Source: Pseudomonas azerbaijanoccidentalis
Lineage (GTDB): Bacteria > Pseudomonadota > Gammaproteobacteria > Pseudomonadales > Pseudomonadaceae
Assembly: GCF_019145495.1 (NCBI RefSeq)
Contig: NZ_JAHSTU010000008.1
Location: 186,001-250,000 of the forward strand
Direction: 5' to 3'
Length of the DNA stretch: 64,000 bases
Shown here: piece by piece, positions 37,938 through 46,120 of the stretch
Layout of the letters: every line of letters starts with the position of its first letter
Numbering within the stretch: the stretch's first letter is position 1
Program-made: the position numbers and the translations under genes
Notes under the pieces: generated by a model
Seen by the model: only the letters and a program-made list of their open reading frames with translations
What the model was told of the DNA's origin: nothing
The model's database searches: none

Positions 37938-38678
37938 ATGCGGTTGGCCTTGGGGGCTCTGCTGTTGATCAGCCTGGACGGTGCGGCTGCGGATACGCCG
38001 CTGCGCTTTGTGGTGCCTGACAGTTGGGCGATGCCGATGGTGCAGCTTGAGCACGGCCGGCCGACCCAGGGCATCCTTTATGACGTGATGCTCAGCCTGG
38101 CGACCCAGGTCGGTGTACCGGCCGAATTCCATGTGTTGCCTCGAGGCCGGGTGCAAAACGCCATGGAACACGGCGAGGTCGATGTCCGCTGCTATGCCGC
38201 GCAATCGTGGTTGCCGAATCAGTCCGGCGATTACATCTGGAGCATTCTGCTATGGACTCAGCCCGATCTGCTGATCAGCCGCCCCGCCCAACCGGATCCG
38301 GTCATACCCGCAAACCTGCCCCCACAATCGATCGGCACGGTTCTGGGCTACAGCTACCCGACCCTGCAACCGCTGTTCGACGCCAGTCGCCTGCACCGCG
38401 ATGACGCGCGCAATCAGGAACAAGTGCTGGAAAAACTTCAGGCCGGACGCAACCGCTATGCGGTGAGCAACCAATGGACGCTGGACTGGTTCAACCAGCG
38501 CCTGATACCCAAGCAGCAATTGCTGAGTGTGGCGGTACTGCAGGAGCAGCGTGTCGGCTGCTATGTGCGCAACGACCCCAAGGTTCCGGTGCAGCGAATT
38601 CTGCGCACGCTGGTGCGAATGAAAATGTCCGGGGAGATCGACGACATCATTCGGCTTTACATCGGCGGCAAGCCTTAA
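37938..38678 (+). CDS. Periplasmic solute-binding-like protein (SBP_bac_3 type)
   Basis: 246-residue protein with signal peptide (residues 1 to about 20, MRLALGALLLISLDGAAA) and a type II periplasmic-binding fold resembling amino-acid binding proteins (TPLRFVVPDSWAMP, GEVDVRCYAAQSW). There is no ABC permease nearby, so it is likely an orphan binding or sensing protein rather than part of a transporter. The start at 37938 has GGAGCGTTT ahead; the frame open from 37794 antisense to dnaX is rejected. Its TAA stop overlaps the TAA stop of the convergent GGDEF-EAL gene. Confidence 0.8.
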   Translation: MRLALGALLLISLDGAAADTPLRFVVPDSWAMPMVQLEHGRPTQGILYDVMLSLATQVGVPAEFHVLPRGRVQNAMEHGEVDVRCYAAQSWLPNQSGDYIWSILLWTQPDLLISRPAQPDPVIPANLPPQSIGTVLGYSYPTLQPLFDASRLHRDDARNQEQVLEKLQAGRNRYAVSNQWTLDWFNQRLIPKQQLLSVAVLQEQRVGCYVRNDPKVPVQRILRTLVRMKMSGEIDDIIRLYIGGKP

Positions 38679-40375
38679 CTGGCGGGCGCCAGCTCTCGCC
38701 ATTGCGACGGCGCGACGTATCCGGCCACCCACCCCGGCACTTCGGTGGACGGCATCGGGCGTGCAATGAAGTACCCCTGCGCTACTTCGCAGCCCAGGCG
38801 CAGCAGCAATTCACCGTGCTCGACACTTTCCAGCCCCTCGGCAATCACCTGCCGGCCAAACGCCCGGGCCAGACCAATCACGGCCGTGGTCAGGGCCAGA
38901 TCGTCGCCATCATGCAGGATGTCTCGCACAAAGGATCTATCGATCTTGATCGTTTGCGTGTGCAATCGCTTGAGGTAGCTGAGGGACGAATAACCCGTAC
39001 CGAAATCCCCCAGCGAAAACTGCACACCCAATGCCTGGCAGGCCCGCAAGCAGTCACCAACGTGCTGAATGTTCTCGATGGCCACCGACTCGACGATTTC
39101 CAGATCGAGACGCTGCGGCGCTACCCTCGCATGCCGGGCCAACGCGCTTTCGAGTCGCGCGACAAAATCCGCCCGCTGAAAATGCCGCGCCGCGATGTTT
39201 ACGCTCACCGGCCAGTCATGCCCGGCCTGACGCCAGTGGTCGAGTTGCAGCAGCACCTGATCCATGACCCACTCACCGATATCGACGATCAGGTCTGTTT
39301 CTTCCACCAGCGGCAAAAAGTCCCGGGCTGCCAACAAGCCGTTTTGCGGGTGTTTCCAGCGCAGCAATGCTTCGAAGCCGACAACTTTGCCGAGGCGCAT
39401 ATTCACCTTCGGCTGGAAGTGCAGGCGCAATTCATGGCTGGCCAGTGCCTGGCGCACCCGCTCGACGGTCTGGTGCGTGGCCTTGACCTCGCGGTCCCGG
39501 GACACATCGAACAGATGAAAGCGCTTGCGCCCGCTCTGCTTGGCCACATACATGGCCTGATCGGCATGGCGCAGCAGGGTTTCGGCATCTTCGTTGTCAT
39601 GCGGAAACAGCGTGACGCCGATACTGGCATATACATTGACCTCCTTGCCGCGCAGCGAATATGGCGCCGAGATCGTGCCCAAAACCCGGTTCAGCGCTGC
39701 ACGCAACTCCGGCAGGTCGCGCACGTAACGCAACACCAGCACAAACTCGTCACCCGCCAGCCGCGCCACGACATCCTCGGCCCGAACGATACTGCGCAAT
39801 CGTTTGGCAACTTCCACCAGCAATAAATCACCGCTGGCATGCCCGTATCCATCGTTAACAGCCTTGAAACCATCCAGGTCGAGCATGCACACCGCCAACG
39901 GGATGCTTTCCTGCCGCGAAAACTCCAGTGCCTGATCGAGCAAGTCGGAAAGAAACGCGCGATTGGGCAGCCCGGTCAACACGTCGTGACCGACCCGCCA
40001 TTGCAGGGTATGCAGCAGTTGACGCTTTTCACTGATATCGAAACGTATCGACAAATATCGCTCAACCCGACCGGTGGCTTTGTCGACGACGGGCACCATG
40101 GTGCTTTCAACCCAGTACAGGCTGCCGTCCTTGGCGCGATTGCAGATTTCACCCTTCCACACATTGCCCAGGGCGATGGTGCGCCACATGTCAGCGAAAA
40201 AATCGGTCGAATGGGTGCCGGAATTGAGCAGACGATGATTTTGCCCCAGCAGCTCTTCGCGGCTATAGCCGGAGATGGCGCAAAATTGGTCGTTGACGTG
40301 GGTGATCCGGCCGGACAGATCGGTTTCGGAAAAAATCGCGGCGGCATCCACGGCCCTGCGGTACTTCTCATCCAT
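38675..40375 (-). CDS. PAS-GGDEF-EAL protein (cyclic-di-GMP metabolism)
   Basis: 566-residue cytosolic signalling protein. A PAS domain (about 5-115, ITHVNDQFCAISGYSREELLG) is followed by a GGDEF domain with the variant AGDEF at 207-211 and an inhibitory-site RxxD (RAED, 198-201). An EAL domain with EALLRW (335-340), DFGTGYSSLSYLKRL and EGLES completes it. The EAL motifs look intact, so phosphodiesterase activity is likely. AGDEF can still be an active cyclase, but this needs testing. The PAS resembles energy/redox sensing PAS domains such as that of Aer. No membrane segment. It overlaps the convergent gene by 4 nt. Confidence 0.9.
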   Translation of the reverse strand: MDEKYRRAVDAAAIFSETDLSGRITHVNDQFCAISGYSREELLGQNHRLLNSGTHSTDFFADMWRTIALGNVWKGEICNRAKDGSLYWVESTMVPVVDKATGRVERYLSIRFDISEKRQLLHTLQWRVGHDVLTGLPNRAFLSDLLDQALEFSRQESIPLAVCMLDLDGFKAVNDGYGHASGDLLLVEVAKRLRSIVRAEDVVARLAGDEFVLVLRYVRDLPELRAALNRVLGTISAPYSLRGKEVNVYASIGVTLFPHDNEDAETLLRHADQAMYVAKQSGRKRFHLFDVSRDREVKATHQTVERVRQALASHELRLHFQPKVNMRLGKVVGFEALLRWKHPQNGLLAARDFLPLVEETDLIVDIGEWVMDQVLLQLDHWRQAGHDWPVSVNIAARHFQRADFVARLESALARHARVAPQRLDLEIVESVAIENIQHVGDCLRACQALGVQFSLGDFGTGYSSLSYLKRLHTQTIKIDRSFVRDILHDGDDLALTTAVIGLARAFGRQVIAEGLESVEHGELLLRLGCEVAQGYFIARPMPSTEVPGWVAGYVAPSQWRELAPAS

Positions 40376-40488
40376 GAGTCAGACTCGCTGTTGCTAACAT
40401 TGGCGGCGCAGAAGCTGCGATATACCGCTGACAGTTCGCGGAATATCACGGCGGCCCAAAGACTCACGTAACCCTGTGAGCGGACGCC

Positions 40489-40593
40489 ATGCTGGCTTTA
40501 AAAGAATTGATCGAACGCCTGAAAAAGAGCCATCAAATGCCCGTTTCCGGCGGCGATTCTACGAGATGCAGTACATTTTGCAAGGAAAGGTAA
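40489..40593 (+). CDS. Putative 34-codon small ORF (speculative)
   Basis: ATG CTG...TAA encoding MLALKELIERLKKSHQ and a Ser/Thr/Cys-rich tail ending STFCKER. The first half has plausible amphipathic-helix sequence and codon use, while the second half uses rare codons (AGA, ACA, AGG). It lies in an 815-nt stretch without a known protein gene. The next small ORF at 40600 is in the same frame just beyond the stop. Could be a leader peptide, a broken gene or chance. Confidence 0.25.
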   Translation: MLALKELIERLKKSHQMPVSGGDSTRCSTFCKER

Positions 40594-40599
40594 GCGATC

Positions 40600-40737
40600 A
40601 TGCCGCTACCTGCCGCAAACACCCGTCGATGGGCTTCCGACTTCTATAGCGAGCCGCAGGTTAATCCATTGGGCGCACCTGCTCCAATTCATGTCGCGTT
40701 ACCAATTCGCAGACGACAGAAAACCGCTATGGACTAA
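40600..40737 (+). CDS. Putative 45-codon small ORF (speculative)
   Basis: Encodes MPLPAANTRRWASDFYSEPQ and continues to RRRQKTAMD. AAGGAAAGG (40582-40590) is 9 nt upstream, a usable ribosome site. It is in the same frame as the ORF ending at 40593, so the two could be one roughly 82-codon gene interrupted by a TAA. No family recognised. Confidence 0.28.
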   Translation: MPLPAANTRRWASDFYSEPQVNPLGAPAPIHVALPIRRRQKTAMD

Positions 40738-40810
40738 ATCCATGGCAGCGCAATAAAAAGTATTTTATTCAGATAACGCGAGAGAAGACTCGCGGTGCGT
40801 TATGGAGGCA

Positions 40811-40912
40811 ACCCCACCAGCCACACCCCGGCACACAATGTTCCCGCTGTGGCTGCTGCCTTCCGGCTCTGACCAGGTTCACGGGTAATCGTTGCGGGGG
40901 GACCGATGGGAT
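40811..40912 (-). ncRNA. ffs: 4.5S signal recognition particle RNA
   Basis: On the minus strand the conserved SRP apical segment reads GGTCAGAGCCGGAAGGCAGC, and CCCGCAACG and GTGTGCCGGGG match the bacterial 4.5S consensus. The 5' end (ATCCCATCGGTC) pairs with the 3' end (GGCTGGTGGGGT) to close the long hairpin, which sets the boundaries to within a few bases. It binds Ffh to target membrane proteins co-translationally. It has its own promoter at 40949-40976. Confidence 0.9.
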
Positions 40913-40948
40913 CACCATAACGACGCTCGCCTGTCGGCAAGCCGCGCC

Positions 40949-40976
40949 ATTGTACCTATCTGAGACGAAGTTACAA
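40949..40976 (-). promoter_or_regulatory. Sigma-70 promoter of ffs
   Basis: Minus-strand -35 TTGTAA (40971-40976), 16-nt spacer, -10 TACAAT (40949-40954). The predicted start near 40942 leaves about 30 nt of 5' leader before the mature 4.5S RNA, consistent with RNase P processing of the precursor. Confidence 0.7.
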
Positions 40977-41042
40977 CCGTTGTGGCGGATTAAAAAACAT
41001 GAGCTGCTTCAAGGACATGCATAACCCCGAAAAGACTGCCTC

Positions 41043-41181
41043 TGTAGCAGCTGGCGCCGCCTGCGTTCGGCTGCGAAGCAGTCGTAAACAGGGTACTGGC
41101 GGTGAAGCGGTGAAACGAGGTCGTTTGATTTAACGGCTGCTGCGCAGCCGAACGCAGCCTCGCAGGCTCGGCAGCTGCTAC
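41043..41181. repeat. REP doublet of the GTAGCAGC...GCGTTC subfamily
   Basis: The left arm GTAGCAGCTGGCGCCGCCTG and an inverted right arm ending GGCAGCTGCTAC. The right arm has a GCC/GGC stem with a longer loop, unlike the left arm (GGC/GCC). It ends 9 nt from the stop of the metallopeptidase. Confidence 0.75.
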
Positions 41182-41190
41182 GGATAATCG

Positions 41191-42357
41191 CTATAAATCC
41201 TGCAACGCCTCATCCGCCCTGCCCCCCTCGCGCTGGATGACCAGATGAATAAAGTGCAGCTTGGCGATGACGGCCGGCGGCAGGACGAAGGGGTAAAAAT
41301 CCGGTTGCCCCATGCTTCGCGACAGTTCATTGAGCATGCCGGCCAGTTCGATCCAGGCGTTCACGAATGAGAGAAATGCCGCGCCACCGGGATGCTGCGG
41401 ATCGTAGAGGGTGTCCAGCGGAAACGGCTGATAGTCGAAGTCCATTTCCCGCGCGCTCATGCCAAACCCCAGGGCGGTATCGACCGCGTCCATCATGTGC
41501 AGGTAATGAGCCCAGGTTTCAGCCCAGTCTTCCCAAGGGTGCATGGTGGCGTAGGCACTGACGTAGCGTTGCTGCCAATCAAGCGGTGCGCCCTGCTGGT
41601 AATGCCGTTCAAGGGCTTCGGCATAGCTGGCGCGCTCATCCCCGAAGAGTCCGCGGAACGCTGGCAGCCAGTCGCTGTTGGCGATCAAACGGTCCCAATA
41701 GTAATGCCCGACCTCGTGACGGAAATGCCCGAGCAGTGTGCGATAGGGTTCGTGCATCTGCACCCGCACCTGTTCGCGATGGGCATCGTCGGCTTCTTTG
41801 ATGTCGAGGGTGATCAAGCCATTGGCGTGACCGGTGGTGGGCGGGTTGCCTTCGAGGTCCACGCCGATGAAATCGAAGGCCAGGCCATTTTCTTCATCGA
41901 CGGTTTTGGGGACCAGCTGCAAGCCCAGGCTGACCAATTGCGCGACCAGCCGCCGCTTGGCGGTTTCCACCTTGCGCCAGCGCTCGTGGTTTTCGGCGAT
42001 CGAGAGATCGGGAATGGTGCGGTTCAGGCTGCAGGCGATGCACAACGCATCGTGGTCATTGGCAGGCAGCAGCCAATTGCACGCTGCCGGGGAATCAAGG
42101 TTGGCGCAACGGCGAAACAACCCCGCTGCGGGATCGACATCAAGCCACCAGATGTCCGGCTGATCGTCCGGGCGCAACGAGGACAGGCGGCTCTTTTCCG
42201 GCTGATAACCCAGCGCCGCGGAACAGGCCAGGCACTGGCTGTTGCGAAAGAACAGCGACTGCCCGCATCGGCAGGGCCAGACCTTGCTGTTGCGCGAGCT
42301 TTCACCGATGAAAGGCGCGGCGATGCGCGAGCTGAGCTGTTCGAAGAAACGGTACAT
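41191..42357 (-). CDS. Putative zinc-binding metallopeptidase with zinc ribbon
   Basis: 388-residue protein of the putative zinc-binding metallopeptidase (DUF2248-like) group. The N-terminal part has a zinc ribbon (CRCGQSLFFRNSQCLAC, about 30-46). The catalytic-looking motif is HEVGHYYWD with His214, Glu215 and His218, and WEDWAETWAHYLHMMD about 60 residues later could supply the third ligand. No signal peptide, so cytosolic. Biological substrate unknown. I recall the same gene next to ffs in P. aeruginosa. Confidence 0.85.
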   Translation of the reverse strand: MYRFFEQLSSRIAAPFIGESSRNSKVWPCRCGQSLFFRNSQCLACSAALGYQPEKSRLSSLRPDDQPDIWWLDVDPAAGLFRRCANLDSPAACNWLLPANDHDALCIACSLNRTIPDLSIAENHERWRKVETAKRRLVAQLVSLGLQLVPKTVDEENGLAFDFIGVDLEGNPPTTGHANGLITLDIKEADDAHREQVRVQMHEPYRTLLGHFRHEVGHYYWDRLIANSDWLPAFRGLFGDERASYAEALERHYQQGAPLDWQQRYVSAYATMHPWEDWAETWAHYLHMMDAVDTALGFGMSAREMDFDYQPFPLDTLYDPQHPGGAAFLSFVNAWIELAGMLNELSRSMGQPDFYPFVLPPAVIAKLHFIHLVIQREGGRADEALQDL

Positions 42358-42431
42358 GGCGATCCCTCCTCGGGGCTTGCCAAGACTAGATCATTCTCCG
42401 ATGAAGATCGTTCCCGTAATTCAAACAGCCA

Positions 42432-42514
42432 AAATCAAAAGATCGCAGCCTGCGGCAGCTCCTACAGAGGAATGCGTTTTCCTGTAGGTGCTGCCGCAGG
42501 CTGCGATCTTTTTT
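42432..42514. repeat. REP doublet after ligA
   Basis: Outward pair of the CCGCAGG variant. Its right arm ends 3 nt from the ligA stop codon on the minus strand. Confidence 0.87.
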
Positions 42515-42517
42515 GCA

Positions 42518-44875
42518 TCAAACCGAAATGTCGTGTTTACGCAGAAACTCGACAAATGCCTCTTCATCCAGCACTTTCAACCCCAGTTCATTGGCCTTCG
42601 CCAACTTCGACCCCGCCCCTGGGCCTGCCACCACACAATGGGTCTTGGCCGACACGGAACCGGCCACCTTGGCGCCGAGGCTTTCGAGCTTGTCCTTGGC
42701 GACATCGCGACTCATCAGTTCCAGCGAGCCGGTGAGCACCCAGGTCTGGCCAGCCAGTGGCAAGCCTTCGACGACTTTCTTTTCGCTCAACCAATGCATG
42801 CCGAAGTCGGCCAGTTGTTTTTCAGCGGCTTCGGCGAGCAGACGATTTTCTTCGACCGCAAAAAACTCACGCACCGAGTTAGCCTGCTTCTCCGGCAACG
42901 CCTGACGCATATCCAGCCAGTCAGCGCTAATGACGCCTTGCAGCGAACCGAATTTCTCAGCGAGTTTCTGCGCCCCGCCCGGCCCCACCGAAGGAATGTG
43001 CAGCTTGTCGAGGAAACCGCCGAGAGTGGTACTGGCGGCAAACTCGGCGCCCAACTCGCCCTGGTCCTGAATCTGCAAACCGTGCTTGAGCAATTCGCTG
43101 ATCACTTGCTGGTTATGCGCATCTTCAAAGAAGCTGTGAATCTCGTGAGCCACTTCCAGCCCGACATCCGGCAAGTAAGTCAGCACTTGCGGCAAGGCCT
43201 GCTGAACCCGCGCCAGCGAACCCAGGGAACGCGCCAACACCTTGGCCGTCTCTTCGCCGACATCGGGAATCCCCAGGGCGTAGATGAACCGCGCCAGCCC
43301 CGGCTTCTTGCTGTCGGCAATGGCGCTGAGCAGCTTGTTGCTCGACACCTCGGCAAAGCCTTCCAGGTCGACGATGTCTTCGAACTTCAGTGCATACAGA
43401 TCCGCCGGCGAACTCACCAGACCTTCGTCCACCAACTGCTCGACGCTCTTGTCGCCCAAACCTTCGATGTCCATCGCCCGGCGCGACACGAAGTGAATGA
43501 TTGCCTGCTTGAGTTGCGCGCCACAGGCCAGTCGGCCGACGCAGCGGTACACCGCGCCTTCGCTGACGGTCTCGCGGCCCTTGCTGCGCTTGACCAGCTG
43601 CGTGCGTTCGACGTGGGAACCACAAACCGGGCACGCCTCAGGAATCTGCACGGGGCGTGCGTTTTCCGGGCGGCGTTCAAGTACCACTTGCACCACTTGC
43701 GGAATCACATCACCGGCGCGGCGGATGATCACTGTGTCACCGATCATCAACCCCAGCCGCGCCACTTCATCCATGTTGTGCAGCGTCGCGTTGGCCACGG
43801 TGACACCGGCAACCTTGACCGGCTTCAGTCGCGCCACCGGCGTCACGGCACCGGTGCGACCGACCTGGAACTCGACGTCGAGCAGTTCGGTGAGCTCTTC
43901 CATGGCCGGGAATTTATGGGCAATGGCCCAGCGCGGTTCGCGGGCGCGGAAACCCAATTCTCGCTGTGAAGCAATGCTGTTGACCTTGAACACCACGCCG
44001 TCGATTTCGTAAGGCAGCGCGTTGCGGCGCTCGCCGATGTCGCGGTAATACTCAAGACACTCGTCAATGCCGTTCGCCAGTTTCAGCTCATGGCTGATCG
44101 GCATGCCCCAGGCCTGGAGCTGCTGCAAATTACCGATGTGCGTATCGGAAATATCCGCAGAAATCTGACCGATGCCGTAACAGCAGAATTCCAGTGGGCG
44201 GTTAGCGGTGATCTTTGAATCCAGCTGACGCAAGCTGCCTGCTGCGGCGTTGCGCGGGTTGGCAAAGGTCTTGCCGCCGATTTCCAGTTGCGTGGCGTTG
44301 AGCCGTTCGAAACCAGCCTTGGACATGAACACTTCGCCGCGCACTTCCAGCGTCGCCGGCCAACCGGTGCCGTGCAACTTCAGCGGAATGTTACGCACGG
44401 TGCGCACGTTGACGCTGATGTCTTCGCCGGTGGTGCCATCGCCACGCGTGGCACCGCGCACCAGCACGCCGTCCTGATACAACAAACTGACCGCCAGGCC
44501 ATCGAGCTTGGGTTCGCAGCTGTATTCCACCGCCGCGCCACCGCCAAACAGATCACCGGCAGGAAGATCCAGGCCTTCGGTCACTCGACGGTCGAATTCG
44601 CGCATGTCGGTTTCTTCGAAGGCGTTGCCGAGGCTGAGCATCGGCACTTCATGGCGCACCTGGGTGAACGCCGACAGCGCCGCGCTGCCCACTCGCTGGG
44701 TCGGCGAATCACTGGTCACCAGTTCCGGGTGGGCAGCTTCAAGGGCTTTGAGTTCGTGGAACAACCGGTCGTACTCGGCGTCCGGAATGCTCGGCTCGTC
44801 CAGCACGTGATAGCGATAGTTGTGCTGATCCAGCTCGGCGCGCAGCTCTAGAATGCGGTTTTTGGCGGCAGTCAT
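42518..44875 (-). CDS. ligA: NAD-dependent DNA ligase LigA
   Basis: Seals nicks in replication and repair using NAD. 785 residues, longer than E. coli LigA (671) but normal for Pseudomonas. Adenylation domain with nucleophile Lys123 in CEPKLDG, OB fold, a zinc finger (CPVCGSH...VGRLACGA), helix-hairpin-helix domain, and a C-terminal BRCT domain (LAGQTWVLTGSLELMSRD). Start MTAAKNRILELRAEL at 44875; a Met seven codons earlier is less likely. A hairpin with a T-run lies only 16-41 nt upstream, between zipA and ligA. Confidence 0.96.
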   Translation of the reverse strand: MTAAKNRILELRAELDQHNYRYHVLDEPSIPDAEYDRLFHELKALEAAHPELVTSDSPTQRVGSAALSAFTQVRHEVPMLSLGNAFEETDMREFDRRVTEGLDLPAGDLFGGGAAVEYSCEPKLDGLAVSLLYQDGVLVRGATRGDGTTGEDISVNVRTVRNIPLKLHGTGWPATLEVRGEVFMSKAGFERLNATQLEIGGKTFANPRNAAAGSLRQLDSKITANRPLEFCCYGIGQISADISDTHIGNLQQLQAWGMPISHELKLANGIDECLEYYRDIGERRNALPYEIDGVVFKVNSIASQRELGFRAREPRWAIAHKFPAMEELTELLDVEFQVGRTGAVTPVARLKPVKVAGVTVANATLHNMDEVARLGLMIGDTVIIRRAGDVIPQVVQVVLERRPENARPVQIPEACPVCGSHVERTQLVKRSKGRETVSEGAVYRCVGRLACGAQLKQAIIHFVSRRAMDIEGLGDKSVEQLVDEGLVSSPADLYALKFEDIVDLEGFAEVSSNKLLSAIADSKKPGLARFIYALGIPDVGEETAKVLARSLGSLARVQQALPQVLTYLPDVGLEVAHEIHSFFEDAHNQQVISELLKHGLQIQDQGELGAEFAASTTLGGFLDKLHIPSVGPGGAQKLAEKFGSLQGVISADWLDMRQALPEKQANSVREFFAVEENRLLAEAAEKQLADFGMHWLSEKKVVEGLPLAGQTWVLTGSLELMSRDVAKDKLESLGAKVAGSVSAKTHCVVAGPGAGSKLAKANELGLKVLDEEAFVEFLRKHDISV

Positions 44876-44890
44876 GGGTGTTCTCTCATA

Positions 44891-44916
44891 AAGCAAAAGA
44901 GCAGCCGAGGCTGCTC
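44891..44916 (-). terminator. Terminator between zipA and ligA
   Basis: Minus-strand stem GAGCAGCC/GGCTGCTC (8 bp, 2-nt spacer, effective 4-nt loop) followed by TTTTGCTT. It lies in the immediate leader of ligA, so it may end zipA transcripts or attenuate readthrough into ligA. Confidence 0.6.
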
Positions 44917-44931
44917 CCTATTTCATCATGT

Positions 44932-45007
44932 GCAAAAGATCGCAGCCTCGTTGCACTCGACAGCTCCTACACCGCTTCGAGTGCAACGAGGCTGCGATCG
45001 TTTGATC
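44932..45007. repeat. REP doublet, long-loop variant in both arms
   Basis: Arms CAGCCTCGTTGCACTCGACAG and CTTCGAGTGCAACGAGGCTG, meaning both halves carry the TCGAGTG...CGA insertion. It abuts the TAG stop of zipA. Confidence 0.85.
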
Positions 45008-45862
45008 CTAGCGCTTCTGGGTCAGGGCACGACGCTCGAACTCGACGATGCGCTGACGGTAATGCTCGATCGTCTGGGCGGTCAGCACGCTGCGCTGGTC
45101 GTCCTTCAATTCGCCGTTCAGCTCTTGCGACAGCTTGCGCGCCGCCGCCACCATCACGTCGAAGGCTTGCTTCGGATGACGCGGGCCTGGCAGACCGAGG
45201 AAGAAGCTCACGGCCGGCGTGCTGAAGTGGTCGATGTCGTCCAGATCGAAAACCCCCGGCTTCACCGCGTTGGCCATGGAGAACAGGACTTCACCGTTAC
45301 CCGCCATGCTTTCGTGACGGTGGAAAATGTCCATCTCGCCAAAACGCAGACCGCTTTCCAGAATGTTCTGCAACAACGCCGGGCCTTTGAAGCCGGCCGC
45401 GTCGCGACAGATCACGCTGATCACCAGCACTTCTTCAGCTTGAGGTTGATCCTTCTCGCTGACCGACGGGGAAGACTTGGTGTCATCCGGGAAATCGTCG
45501 TCACGGCTACTGAAGCTTGGGCCGCCATCCAGATCCAGGCTGAGGTTCATGTCGCCCTGGGCAGGCTCGCCATGACCACGCTTGCCGCGTTTGGAGCCCG
45601 ACTCACGCGGCTCGCGGGCCGGCATGCTCACCGAAGGCAGGTCGTGCTCGTCCAGTTGCGGTTCTTTATGGGTGTCCAGCACGCGGGGCGGGCCCAACAG
45701 CTCGGCGCTGGTGTCCTCATCCGGCAGGTTCGACAGACTTCGATCAAGACGGAATTTCAGTTTTCCCTTGCCGCCGCGCATCCGGCGCCAGCCATCAAAA
45801 AGAATACCGGCAATGACAATAATGCCGATGACGATCAGCCACTCGCGCAGACCGATTTCCAT
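45008..45862 (-). CDS. zipA: Cell division protein ZipA
   Basis: Inner-membrane anchor of the FtsZ ring. 284 residues. An N-terminal membrane helix (about 6-24, LREWLIVIGIIVIAGILFDGW), basic and acidic linker (DRSLSNLPDEDTSAELL; PSVSEKDQPQAEE), then the C-terminal FtsZ-binding domain from about residue 140 (EVLVISVICRDAAGFKG onward). The ATG at 45862 is directly upstream of the helix. Lies between smc and ligA on the same strand, the usual Pseudomonas order. Confidence 0.94.
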   Translation of the reverse strand: MEIGLREWLIVIGIIVIAGILFDGWRRMRGGKGKLKFRLDRSLSNLPDEDTSAELLGPPRVLDTHKEPQLDEHDLPSVSMPAREPRESGSKRGKRGHGEPAQGDMNLSLDLDGGPSFSSRDDDFPDDTKSSPSVSEKDQPQAEEVLVISVICRDAAGFKGPALLQNILESGLRFGEMDIFHRHESMAGNGEVLFSMANAVKPGVFDLDDIDHFSTPAVSFFLGLPGPRHPKQAFDVMVAAARKLSQELNGELKDDQRSVLTAQTIEHYRQRIVEFERRALTQKR

Positions 45863-45901
45863 GTAATCCCGTGCCTCTATAAAAAATGCTGAAAAATAAG
45901 G

Positions 45902-45920
45902 GGTTTACAACCTGTAAACC
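45902..45920 (-). promoter_or_regulatory. Hairpin in the zipA leader
   Basis: GGTTTACA pairs with TGTAAACC around a 3-nt loop, 40 nt upstream of the zipA start. No T-run directly follows on the minus strand (CCTTATTTTT comes after), so it could be a leaky smc terminator or a leader structure. Confidence 0.4.
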
Positions 45921-46074
45921 GCTTTAAAACGTGGCGCCAACTCTATGTTCTGACAGGCGTTTTGCCCACGTATACGAAAAATTGACATTAAACTAGCACG
46001 ACCAAAGGCAACTTTACACCGTCTACCGCCCCGGCTTACGCGAATATGTCGATTTGCCAGCAAGTCGAAGCAAG

Positions 46075-46096
46075 TAAAAAAGTCCCACAGACTTAA
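46075..46096 (-). terminator. Weak terminator after smc
   Basis: On the minus strand AAGTC-TGTGG-GACTT is followed by a T-run, 25 nt after the smc stop. The stem is only 5 bp. Confidence 0.4.
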
Positions 46097-46120
46097 AATA
46101 CCTCTCCTACAAACACCGGC

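Larger units (their letters stand above)
40376..41190. other. Intergenic region holding ffs, two tiny ORFs and a REP
   Basis: 815 nt without an established protein gene. Contents in order: the leader of the GGDEF-EAL gene, two tiny in-frame ORFs (40489-40737), an AT-rich segment with a CGCGAG/CTCGCG hairpin near 40776-40793 that may help end ffs, ffs with its promoter, and a REP doublet. Confidence 0.6.
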
